A DNA stretch of 64,000 nt from positions 451,094-515,093 of the forward strand of contig CAWGEH010000010.1 in NCBI GenBank assembly GCA_963821505.1. Direction: 5' to 3'. Position 1 is the stretch's first letter, and the number at the start of each line of letters is the position of its first letter. Origin of the DNA: VAZQ01 sp963821505. GTDB lineage: Bacteria; Pseudomonadota; Alphaproteobacteria; Rhizobiales; Xanthobacteraceae. The notes under the pieces were generated by a model. That model was not told the DNA's origin and did no database searches. It was given only the letters and a program-made list of their open reading frames with translations. A program made the position numbers and the translations under genes. Below, piece by piece: positions 16,836 through 24,432 of this stretch.

Positions 16836-19511
16836 TTAGAATTCGAAGCCGAGGCCGACCCGACCGACCTGCTGGTTTCCGCCGGCATTGGCGTAGCCGG
16901 CATTGACGATCACCGGGGTGGTCAAATTGAGCCGGTGCGCGACGGCGATCCCCACCGCGGTCTCGCCTTGGAAGAATCCGCTGTTGACCGTCACCGTGGT
17001 CTTGCCGGGCGCCGAGGGCGTCATGGCCATGCCGATGGCGGCGGTTGCCGCAATCCCGCGCCGTTCTTCGGTCTGCACGCCGGTCAGTGCGGACGAGAGC
17101 GAGCTGACTTGCGACTGCAGGCCGCCGATCTGCGACTGGAATCCCGCGGCCATGCTCGAGAGCTGGCCCACATTGGCCGCGTCGGTCGGGTTGACGCCGG
17201 CGGCGACGTTGGTGATGCGCCGCTCGCTGCCGGGCGCGCCCACCGACACGGTGTTGGCCACGTTGGCGACCGAGCCTGCGCCGAGCGCCACCGAGTTGGG
17301 CGCGCTCGCCACGGCATTGGGTCCGAGCGCGGCGGAGAGCGAGCCGGTCGCGCTCGCGCCGTCGCCGAAGGCGGCGCCGCCGTTGCTTGCCGTCGCGGCG
17401 TTGCCGACCGCCACCGAGCCGGTGGCGGATGCGCTCGTGCCGATGGCGATGGCGTTGGCGCCGGTCGAGGCCGCGTTCAGGCCCATGGCGATCGCTCCGG
17501 ATTGCGTCGCCTGCGAGTTGGTGCCGATGGCGATGGCGTCGGCGCCGCTGCCTTGCGCGTTCGAGCCCATGGCCAGCGCGTTGGCGCCGGTGGCCTGCGC
17601 CGCGGGACCGGTGCTGTTGGCCTTGAAGTAGTTGCTGAAGCCGCTGATCGTGCTGAGCTTGGTGTTGACCGCGCTGAAGGCGCTGCCGACGTCGCTGTAG
17701 CTCGTGCCCTGGATGGTGTAGCTCGGCGCCGTGAGCTGGCCGCTGGAATCGAGGCCGGCGCCGCCGCCGAAGGCGGCGGCCACGCGCTGGTTGGCGGTGA
17801 GCAGCTGGCCGCCGTTCACTGCCTCGGTGCTTCCCGCCGAAAGCGTGCCGGCCGCGACATTGACGATCTTGCGCTCGCTGCCGACGTCGCCGACCGAGAC
17901 CGTGTTGGCGGTATTGGCGACCGAGCCCGATCCAAGCGCGACCGAATTGCTCGCGCTCGCCTGCGCGCCCTGGCCGATGGCAGTCGCGCCGGTGGCGTTG
18001 GCGGTGCTCCCCTGGCCGATGGCGGTGGTGGCATCGCCGTTGGCCACGCTGCCCTGGCCGTAGGCGCTGGCAGTCGTCCCGATGGCGAAGCTGTTCTGAC
18101 CCGTCGCCGTCGCGTTGGTGCCGCTCGATCTGCTGAACATGCCGGTCGCGGTCGCGTTGGCGCCGTTCGCCAAGCTGTCCTCGCCGGTGGCAGTGGCCTG
18201 GCCGCCGTTCGCATGGCTGAACTGGCCGGTCGCGGTCGCCTGGCCGCCGTTCGCGACGCTGGCCTGGCCGGTCGCGGTCGCCTGGAGGCCGTCTGCGGTG
18301 CTCAATGCGCCGGTCGCGGTCGCCTGATTGCCATTCGCCAAGCTGCTGTAGCCGGTCGCGGTCGCGATGGAGCCGTTCGCGGTGCTGAGTGTGCCCGTGG
18401 CCGTCGCGAGAAAGCCGTTCGCGGTGCTGATCGCGCCGGCCGCGGTCGCGTTGTTGCCGTTCGCAAAGCTGCCCTGGCCGGTCGCGGTGGCGTTGATGCC
18501 GTTCGCGAGGCTGCTGGTGCCGGTCGCGGTGGCGTTGGTGCCGTTCGCGAGGCTGCTCGCGCCGGTGGCGGTCGCGGCGGCGCCGTTCGCGGCGCTGCCT
18601 TGGCCGGTTGCGGTCGCGCCGGCGCCGTTCGCGAGGCTGCTCGCGCCGGTGGCGGTCGCGGCGGCACCATTCGCGATGCTGCCCGTGCCCATCGTGGTCG
18701 CGTTGATGCCGTTTGCGAAGCTGTTTGAGCCGGTCGCGGTCGCGAAGACGCCGTTCGCGGTGCTGCTCATTCCTGTTGCGGTCGCGGCGACGCCGTTCGC
18801 GACGCTGGCCTGGCCGGTCGCAGTCGCCTGGCCGCCGTTCGCGAAGCTGTCTTGCCCGGTCGCGGTCGCGAAAAAGCCGTTCGCGACGCTGGCCTCGCCG
18901 GTCGCGGTGGCCTGGCCGCCGTTCGCGCTGCTGAGCATGCCGGTTGCGGTCGCGGCGTCGCCGTTCGCGAAGCTGGCCTGACCGGTCGCGGTCGCGGTGG
19001 CGCCGTTCGCCCTGCTGCCCTCGCCGGTTGCGGTGGCGGTGGCGCCGTTCGCGACGCTGCCCACGCCCGTCGCGGTCGCGGCGGTGCCGTTCGCGAAGCT
19101 GTTCCCGCCGGTCGCGGTCGCCACGGAGCCGTTCGCGGTGCTGAACTCGCCGGTCGCCGTCGCGGATTCGCCGTTCGCTGTGGCGCCGTTGCCGTAAGCG
19201 GTGGCGCTGGTCCCGAGCGCTTGTGCGCCGGACCCGACGGCCGTGGAGTTGGCGCCGGTCGCGGCCGTGGCCGCACAGGTCCCGGTGAAGCCGGTGTTCG
19301 TGGACAGGCATTGCGCCAAGGCGGGCGAGACGCCGAACACCGTCGCCATCCCGGCCGCGATTGCAAGGCCGCGCAAGGCGCCGCCGGCAATGGCGCTGGT
19401 GCCCATCAGGCGGGCGCGCCGGCTCGCCGGAATGCTTGTTAGGTCACGCCCGAGCGGGATCGGGTCGATGCCGGATCGATTTCGATATGCGTCGACGCTC
19501 CCCGTTGCCAT
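16836..19511 (-). CDS. Trimeric autotransporter adhesin 1 (YadA-like), intact
   Basis: An 891-residue type Vc secreted adhesin. The start at 19511 has GGGGGCC 5-11 bases upstream, the same arrangement as the sister gene; an in-frame ATG at 19538 lacks this. A signal peptide preceded by a long basic N-terminus (ARLMGTSAIAGG...) ends SPALA-QC. About 29 head repeats of 14 residues follow, then neck motifs EAVNGGQL and DAANVGQL, a short coiled coil (SQIGGLQSQVSSLSSAL) and a four-strand YadA anchor ending VGRVGLGFEF. The terminal Phe is the outer-membrane assembly signal. It probably mediates adhesion or autoaggregation. Adhesin 2 lies 194 bases downstream on the same strand. Confidence 0.9.
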   Translation of the reverse strand: MATGSVDAYRNRSGIDPIPLGRDLTSIPASRRARLMGTSAIAGGALRGLAIAAGMATVFGVSPALAQCLSTNTGFTGTCAATAATGANSTAVGSGAQALGTSATAYGNGATANGESATATGEFSTANGSVATATGGNSFANGTAATATGVGSVANGATATATGEGSRANGATATATGQASFANGDAATATGMLSSANGGQATATGEASVANGFFATATGQDSFANGGQATATGQASVANGVAATATGMSSTANGVFATATGSNSFANGINATTMGTGSIANGAAATATGASSLANGAGATATGQGSAANGAAATATGASSLANGTNATATGTSSLANGINATATGQGSFANGNNATAAGAISTANGFLATATGTLSTANGSIATATGYSSLANGNQATATGALSTADGLQATATGQASVANGGQATATGQFSHANGGQATATGEDSLANGANATATGMFSRSSGTNATATGQNSFAIGTTASAYGQGSVANGDATTAIGQGSTANATGATAIGQGAQASASNSVALGSGSVANTANTVSVGDVGSERKIVNVAAGTLSAGSTEAVNGGQLLTANQRVAAAFGGGAGLDSSGQLTAPSYTIQGTSYSDVGSAFSAVNTKLSTISGFSNYFKANSTGPAAQATGANALAMGSNAQGSGADAIAIGTNSQATQSGAIAMGLNAASTGANAIAIGTSASATGSVAVGNAATASNGGAAFGDGASATGSLSAALGPNAVASAPNSVALGAGSVANVANTVSVGAPGSERRITNVAAGVNPTDAANVGQLSSMAAGFQSQIGGLQSQVSSLSSALTGVQTEERRGIAATAAIGMAMTPSAPGKTTVTVNSGFFQGETAVGIAVAHRLNLTTPVIVNAGYANAGGNQQVGRVGLGFEF
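17982..19200 (-). repeat. 42-base tandem repeats encoding the head of adhesin 1
   Basis: About 29 imperfect 42-base units coding for GxxSxANGxxATAT. Their sequence is close to the units in the downstream adhesin gene, which favours recombination between the two. Confidence 0.85.
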
Positions 19512-19716
19512 GTCGGCCCCCAGCCGTCGCGGCGACATTGCTGTCGCGCCTGGCACGCATAAAGGCAAATCCGACGGCTCTCGATCTGTACTGAAAGATC
19601 GATGACACCCTAGCTTGCGGCCGGTCGCGGGCCAACGACGGGGCGAGGTGGTTACGCAGTTGGCGGCGCATTTTCGCGCGTCGTTGCATTTCGGCAACTG
19701 CCAACGTCGCAGCGGC

Positions 19717-20139
19717 TCAGCGCAGCGCGGCGGCGAGCTTCTTGGCCTGATCGGCAAGCACTTCCGGCGCCTCCTTCACGGTCGCAGGCGGCTTGAGGGC
19801 GACGCCGTCCTTGCGCGGAATGACGTGGACGTGCAGGTGGAACACCACTTGTCCGCCGGCGCTTTCGTTGAACTGCTGGATGGTGATGCCGTCGGCGCCG
19901 AACACCTGCGTGCTGGCCTTGGCGATCCTCTGCGCGACCTTCATCACATGGGCGAGTTCGTCGGGGGCAACATCGAGGATGTTGCGCGCCGGCGCCTTTG
20001 GCAGCACGAGCGTGTGGCCGGGTGCGCGCGGCATGATGTCGAGGAAGGCGAGCGACCGCTCATCCTCGTAGACCTTGTGGCAGGGCAATTCGCCGCGCAG
20101 GACCTTGGCGAAGAGATTGTTCGGGTCGTAAGCCGGCAT
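19717..20139 (-). CDS. HIT family (histidine triad) protein
   Basis: A 140-residue purine nucleoside phosphoramidase/Ap4A-type hydrolase of the HINT branch. The triad HLHVHVIPR is near residue 105, and the preceding NESAGGQVVFHLH stretch is typical. The first strand holds LPCHKVYEDERSLAFLDIMPRAPGHTLVLPK. The ATG at 20139 is used; the frame is open further, through a palindromic repeat, which is not coding. It is a housekeeping gene between the adhesins and the repeat-flanked nuclease. Confidence 0.93.
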   Translation of the reverse strand: MPAYDPNNLFAKVLRGELPCHKVYEDERSLAFLDIMPRAPGHTLVLPKAPARNILDVAPDELAHVMKVAQRIAKASTQVFGADGITIQQFNESAGGQVVFHLHVHVIPRKDGVALKPPATVKEAPEVLADQAKKLAAALR

Positions 20140-20157
20140 TGTGTTTTCTCTCCTCTC

Positions 20158-20257
20158 GTGTCCCGGATGCGGTGCACCGCTGATCCGGGACCGCCGCGGA
20201 CCGTTACGGTCCCGGGTCTGCAGCGCACCACTTCGTGCTGCGCTGCGCCCGGGACAC
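20158..20257. repeat. Palindromic interspersed repeat, left of the GIY-YIG gene
   Basis: Begins GTGTCCCGG and ends CCCGGGACAC, with internal CGGGTCTGCAGCGCACCACTT. The ends are inverted copies of each other. A second element of the same type starts 25 bases beyond the nuclease start at 20585. This is a small interspersed repeat of the kind often seen in Bradyrhizobium-type genomes. Confidence 0.75.
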
Positions 20258-20266
20258 GAATGCCAC

Positions 20267-20560
20267 TCACAAGGCAAGCTCGTCAGACAGGTCACGCCAG
20301 TCCGGATTGAACTTGTCAACCAGCTCGATCTTCCACGCTCGCCGCCAGCGCTTGAGGGTCGCCTCTCGCGCCCGAGCTTCGAGAATTGAGGAATATTCCT
20401 CGTAATGCACCAGCATGATCACGCCATACGTTCTTGTGAATCCCGGGACCACTTTCCCCTTGTGCTCCGCCACTCGCCGGACGAGGTCGTTGGTGACGCC
20501 GACGTAAAGGACGCCCCGCGGTCGATTTGTGAGAATGTACACGAAGAACCGGCGGTTCAT
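20267..20560 (-). CDS. Small GIY-YIG nuclease-domain protein
   Basis: A 97-residue single-domain protein. It begins FVYILTNRPRGVLYVGVTNDLVRRV, giving the GIY and YxG strands (YVG in place of YIG) and the conserved Arg. The catalytic Glu-region reads ILEARAREATLKRW. Proteins of this size form the UPF0213/YhbQ-like group, with nuclease activity on damaged or branched DNA proposed but not well defined. The start at 20560 is chosen because upstream sequence is a palindromic repeat. The gene is bracketed on both sides by related palindromes, 9 and 25 bases away. Confidence 0.88.
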   Translation of the reverse strand: MNRRFFVYILTNRPRGVLYVGVTNDLVRRVAEHKGKVVPGFTRTYGVIMLVHYEEYSSILEARAREATLKRWRRAWKIELVDKFNPDWRDLSDELAL

Positions 20561-20584
20561 GTCAGGCTCCGTGCAGCCGACCGC

Positions 20585-20711
20585 GTGTCCCGGGCGTAGC
20601 GCAGCGTGAGCGGAGCGAAACGGTGCGCTGCAGACCCGGGACCGTTCCAAAGGCGGTGCGTGTAACGTACGGGTCTGCAGCGCATCACTTCGTGCTACGC
20701 TGCCCCCGGGG
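20585..20711. repeat. Palindromic interspersed repeat, right of the GIY-YIG gene
   Basis: Starts GTGTCCCGGGCG, contains GGTGCGCTGCAGACCCGGGACCG and, inverted, GGGTCTGCAGCGCATCACTT, and ends in CCCCCGGGG. It shares core words with the element at 20158-20257, so the two form a pair around the nuclease gene. Confidence 0.75.
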
Positions 20712-20717
20712 CTCGCC

Positions 20718-21956
20718 TCACCCCTTGCGAAACGGTGCGGCTTGCGCAAGCTCCTCGCCGGCTGCCGCGACATAGGCGCGCTCGCGCCGGAGAAAATCCT
20801 CGATCGCGCGCCGCAGGGCGGGATCGACGATGTAGTGCGCGGAGTAGGTCGTGATCGGCAGGTAGCCGCGCGAAATCTTGTGCTCGCCCTGGGCGCCGGC
20901 CTCGACGCGGGCGAGCTTGTGCTCGATGGCGTATTGGATCGCCTGGTAGTAGCAGAGCTCGAAGTGCAGGAACGGATGGTGTTCGAGCGCGCCCCAATGG
21001 CGGCCGAACAGCGTGTCGGAGCCGATGAAGTTGATGGCGCCGGCGATCCAGCGCCCGTTGCGCCTGGCCATCACCAGCAGGATGCGGTCGGCCATCTTCT
21101 CCCCGACAAGTGAATAGAACGGCCGCGTGAGATAGGGGCGTCCCCACTTGCGCGAGCCGGTTTCCATGTAGAACTCGAAGAAGGCGTCCCACACGCTTTC
21201 GGTGAGGTCCGAGCCGGTCAGCCAATGCACGCTGATCCCGGGCGCGAGCGCGTCGGCGCGCTCGCGCCGGATGGCTTTTCGCTTGCGCGAGGCCAGCGCC
21301 GCCAGGAACGCGTCGAAGCTCGCGTAGCCGGCATTCTCCCAATGGAACTGCTGGTGCGTGCGTTTGAGGAAGCCGCGGCTGCCCAAGAGCTCCCATTCCC
21401 CCGCGGTCGGGAAGGTGACGTGGGCGGAAGACGCGTGCGAGCGCCGGCAGACGTCGACCAGCGCGTCGGCGAGCGCCGCGCGCACCGCATCCGCCTGCGC
21501 TCCCGGCCGCACCAGCAGCCGGCGTCCCGTCGCCGGCGTGAACGGCACGGAAACCTGGAGCTTGGGGTAGTAGCTGCCGCCGGCGCGTTCATAGGCCTCG
21601 GCCCAGCCGTGGTCGAAGACGTATTCGCCGCGCGAATGGGATTTCAGGTAGCACGGGACGGCGCCGAGCAGGGCGCCCTCGGCATTTTCGGCGAGGAGGT
21701 GCATCGGCTGCCAGCCGGTGCGCCCGCGGACCGATTGCGACAGCTCGAGCGATGACAGGAAATCGTATGAAATGAATGGGTTATATTCTGTACTTAATGT
21801 GGATAGCGGGGCGGATAGGGGGGCCGGGGCGAGGCGCGGACCGGGCTCCGCCGTCCCGTTCTCCTGACCGGGACATGCCGGGTTGGCGCAGGCGTCCCAC
21901 GCCGCGGCCGCCACGTCGCCGATGGAATTCGCAATCCGCAGGGTCAGTTCGATCAT
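20718..21956 (-). CDS. GNAT-superfamily N-acyltransferase, DUF482/COG3146 type
   Basis: A 412-residue cytoplasmic protein. It shows the family sequence NPFISYDFLSSLE, then VFDHGWAEAYERAGGSYYPKLQVSVPFTPATGRRLL and FHWENAGYASFDAFLAALASRKRKAIRRER, which are hallmarks of this FemAB/GNAT-like group. The reaction is unknown. A ~35-residue Pro/Ala/Ser insertion separates the N-terminal WDACAN from NPF and is not part of the family core. The coding end lies just beside the palindromic repeat. It precedes the GDPD gene on the same strand. Confidence 0.82.
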   Translation of the reverse strand: MIELTLRIANSIGDVAAAAWDACANPACPGQENGTAEPGPRLAPAPLSAPLSTLSTEYNPFISYDFLSSLELSQSVRGRTGWQPMHLLAENAEGALLGAVPCYLKSHSRGEYVFDHGWAEAYERAGGSYYPKLQVSVPFTPATGRRLLVRPGAQADAVRAALADALVDVCRRSHASSAHVTFPTAGEWELLGSRGFLKRTHQQFHWENAGYASFDAFLAALASRKRKAIRRERADALAPGISVHWLTGSDLTESVWDAFFEFYMETGSRKWGRPYLTRPFYSLVGEKMADRILLVMARRNGRWIAGAINFIGSDTLFGRHWGALEHHPFLHFELCYYQAIQYAIEHKLARVEAGAQGEHKISRGYLPITTYSAHYIVDPALRRAIEDFLRRERAYVAAAGEELAQAAPFRKG

Positions 21957-21992
21957 GGGGTCAAGTCGGTGGTCGGCAGCGCCGATGCAAGT

Positions 21993-22706
21993 TTATGGCC
22001 GAAATCCTTCGAAGATCATCTGATCGGCATAGCGCTCGGCCTTTTGCCGGTCATCGGCGTTGCGCACGGTCCAGGTCAGGAGCGGAAGGCCGAGAACTTT
22101 GCGCGCCACCAGGGGCATCGCGGCCGGCAGGTCCTTGACCGAATAGGCGATGAATTGCGGGCGCGCGCGCAGCGCCTGCATGAGAGCGGCGCCCTTGCCC
22201 GCCGCGGGGCGCCGTTGCGCGACCACCCCGCGCGGCAGGCGCGGCGCGATCTCGCGCAAGGCCGCGATCTGGCCCGGATCGAACGACATCACCGCGGCCG
22301 GCCCGCGATAGCCGGACAGGACCTTCGCCGCGCGGGTGACGAGGCGCCGGTCGCCGCCGAATTCGCTCTTGAGCTCGATGACCAGTGTCGCCCGGCCTGC
22401 CACGAACTCGCACAATTCGCCGAGCGCGATCATGCGGTCGGCGGTCGCCTTGAACGGCACCCGCTTGAGCGCGGCGGCGGTCATCGCGTCGAGCCTGCCG
22501 CTGCCTTCGGTCAGCCGGTCCAGCGTATCGTCATGATACACCATCGCCTCGCCGTCCCCGCTGACCTGGAGATCGCATTCGATGCCATAGCGTCCGGCGA
22601 CGGCTGCGGCGAAGGCCGACGGCGTGTTCTCGACGATGCCTCTTTGGGCATCATGCAGGCCCCTGTGCGCCACCGGCCGTGCGATCAGCCAACCGAGACC
22701 GGGCAT
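21993..22706 (-). CDS. Glycerophosphodiester phosphodiesterase family protein
   Basis: A 237-residue GDPD-type TIM barrel that hydrolyses glycerophosphodiesters to sn-glycerol-3-phosphate and an alcohol. It has the catalytic HRG (AHRGLHD, about residue 14), the metal-binding ECD, the HDDTLDR general acid segment and the IELKSE strand. There is no signal peptide, so it is cytoplasmic. Only about 36 bases separate it from the GNAT-like gene, so cotranscription is likely. Confidence 0.93.
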   Translation of the reverse strand: MPGLGWLIARPVAHRGLHDAQRGIVENTPSAFAAAVAGRYGIECDLQVSGDGEAMVYHDDTLDRLTEGSGRLDAMTAAALKRVPFKATADRMIALGELCEFVAGRATLVIELKSEFGGDRRLVTRAAKVLSGYRGPAAVMSFDPGQIAALREIAPRLPRGVVAQRRPAAGKGAALMQALRARPQFIAYSVKDLPAAMPLVARKVLGLPLLTWTVRNADDRQKAERYADQMIFEGFRP

Positions 22707-22774
22707 GCGAGCTCTAAAGCCGACTTGGGTGGTTTTCCCGTAGAAAATGCGGCCACTGATCGACTCTCAGCGCA

Positions 22775-23242
22775 TCAGGCTGCCTCGAAGATACCCTCGA
22801 CCTCGACCGCGGCGTCCCCGGGCAGCACCGCCACGCCCACGGTCGTGCGCGCATGCCGGCCGCTGTCGCCCAGCACCGCCACCATGAGGTCGGAGGCGCC
22901 GTTCATGACCTTGGGGCCGTCGAGAAAGGACGGGGCGGAATTGATGAAGCCGCCAAGACGGACCACCCGCTTGACCTGGTCGAGATCGCCGAGGGCCGCC
23001 TTGACCTGCGCCAGCAGGTTGATCGCGCACGCGCGTGCCGCTTTTTGACCGTCCTCGACTGATACGCCGCCGCCGAGCTTGCCCTTGGCCACGAGCTTGC
23101 CGCCGGCATCGAGGCAAATCTGGCCCGAAACGAACAGCAACGCGCCGACGCGCACGAAAGGGATGTAGTTGGCGACCGGGCTCGCCGGCGTCGGCAGAAC
23201 GATTCCGAGCTCCGCAAGCTTTTTGTCGACCGTTCCGGCCAT
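22775..23242 (-). CDS. RidA family protein (YjgF/YER057c/UK114)
   Basis: A 155-residue protein of the larger RidA subgroup. RidA enzymes hydrolyse reactive enamine/imine intermediates. It has FVSGQICLDAGGKLVAKGKLG in the central strand, LGDLDQVKRVVRLGGFINS in the helix, and the C-terminal ARTTVGVAVLPGDAAVEVEGIFE, with the conserved Arg of the active site. The ATG at 23242 has AAGGAGAAC upstream, the best ribosome site of the frame, which is open further. It is about 70 bases from the GDPD gene, same strand. Confidence 0.92.
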   Translation of the reverse strand: MAGTVDKKLAELGIVLPTPASPVANYIPFVRVGALLFVSGQICLDAGGKLVAKGKLGGGVSVEDGQKAARACAINLLAQVKAALGDLDQVKRVVRLGGFINSAPSFLDGPKVMNGASDLMVAVLGDSGRHARTTVGVAVLPGDAAVEVEGIFEAA

Positions 23243-23389
23243 GATGTTCTCCTTGCCGCTGATCTTTGATTGGTTTTCCCGGCCTGTCTTCGCCGATCGC
23301 ACGCCTGCATGCAAGCCGTTGCCGGATTGTCAAAACATCGCGCGCGGCCACGCGCGTGGTTGCGGGCGACGGAAGGTACCCCTATGGTG

Positions 23390-23400
23390 TTGCACTGCAA
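23390..23400. promoter_or_regulatory. Second TTGCACTGCAA palindrome, upstream of the EipB-family gene
   Basis: Identical to the 11-base dyad upstream of the phasin promoter. It lies about 27 bases before the EipB-family start. A shared regulator (PhaR-like) is possible. Confidence 0.4.
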
Positions 23401-23426
23401 TGAAACCGCGCGGAGGCAAATTCCGG

Positions 23427-24293
23427 ATGATGACCCTGGGCAGGTCTGCGCTCTGCTTGGCCGCCGGCCTCGTGGCCGTGGCGGCTTTGAGCGGCAGCTT
23501 CGGCGCGCGGCGCGCGGCGGCATTGCCGGCGGCGGCGGACGAACTCGCATCCCATCGCGCGGTGTACGAGCTCAAGCTCGCCCAGACCCGCGGAAATTCT
23601 CCGGCGATGTCGGCGCGCGGGCGCATTCTCTACGACTTCTCCGGAAGTGCCTGCGACGGCTACGCGCTCCAGTTCCGCCAGGTCTCGGAGCTCGACAACG
23701 GCGAGGGCAAGGTCACGCTCAGCGACCTGCGCTCGACCACGTGGGAGGACGGCGCGGCGCAGAAATTCGTCTTCAAGTCGCAGAACTACCTCAACGAGAC
23801 GCTGACCGATTCCGTCGACGGGCAAGCGGAACGCCAGGACGGGAAGGTCGCCGTCAGCCTCACCAAGCCGGCCGACCGCAAGTTCGACCTCGACGCCGCC
23901 ACGGCGTTTCCCACCCAGCACATGCGCCGGATCATCGCGGCCGCCCGTGACAACAAGAGCATCGTGGAACTCCCCGTCTACGACGGCTCGGAGAAGGGGG
24001 AGAAGATCTACAACACCCTGACCGTCATCGGCCAGGCGATCGCGCCCGGCGAACGCGTTCCGACCGACGCCGCCGCAGGCAAGGAGGCGCTCGCCGGCCT
24101 CAAACGGTGGCCGGTCACGGTCAGCTATTTCGACAAGGCCGCGACCAGCGGCGAACAGGCGCCGGTCTACGCCATCAGTTTCGAGCTCTACGAAAACGGC
24201 ATCTCGCGCGCGCTGATGCTCGACTACAACGATTTCGCCATCAGCGGCGAACTGACCTCGCTTGAGGTCAGGGACACCAAACCCTGCCGATAG
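23427..24293 (+). CDS. EipB family (DUF1849) cell-envelope integrity protein
   Basis: A 288-residue exported protein. Hydrophobic signal region (about 1-32) ends RRAAALPAA; the mature part shows the family sequences LASHRAVYELKLAQTRGNSPAMSARGRILYDF and DSVDGQAERQDGKVAVSLTKPADRKFDLDAATAFPTQHM. Two cysteines (SACDGY and the C-terminal KPCR) match the disulfide known in Brucella EipB, a periplasmic beta-spiral protein required for envelope integrity. The start at 23427 has GGAGG ten bases upstream; an ATG at 23400 overlaps the TTGCACTGCAA palindrome. Confidence 0.9.
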   Translation: MMTLGRSALCLAAGLVAVAALSGSFGARRAAALPAAADELASHRAVYELKLAQTRGNSPAMSARGRILYDFSGSACDGYALQFRQVSELDNGEGKVTLSDLRSTTWEDGAAQKFVFKSQNYLNETLTDSVDGQAERQDGKVAVSLTKPADRKFDLDAATAFPTQHMRRIIAAARDNKSIVELPVYDGSEKGEKIYNTLTVIGQAIAPGERVPTDAAAGKEALAGLKRWPVTVSYFDKAATSGEQAPVYAISFELYENGISRALMLDYNDFAISGELTSLEVRDTKPCR

Positions 24294-24432
24294 CGGGCGA
24301 CGGACGACGGACGCCGGAGCGCGGATGAAGATTACCCGTCTTGCGAAGATTATCCGTCGTCTGTTCTCCGTCCTCCGATAGCGGGCCACGGACGACGGAC
24401 GCCGGAGCACGGATGAAGATTATCCGTCTTCC
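24287..24432. repeat. Two-copy direct repeat between the EipB-family and dinB genes
   Basis: A ~56-base unit starting CGATAGCGGGC and containing ACGGACGACGGACGCCGGAGC occurs at 24287 and again about 90 bases later. The two copies differ by a few bases. It spans the last codons of both convergent genes, so the acidic EDGEQTTEDG tail of DNA polymerase IV comes from it. Confidence 0.75.

Noticed and set aside
16734..18728. Plus-strand open frame (664 residues) across adhesin 1
   Set aside because: Antisense to the adhesin; same low-complexity cause, no family features.
14845..19200. 42-base repeats considered as a CRISPR array
   Set aside because: There are no unique spacers: units follow each other directly and translate to YadA head repeats.
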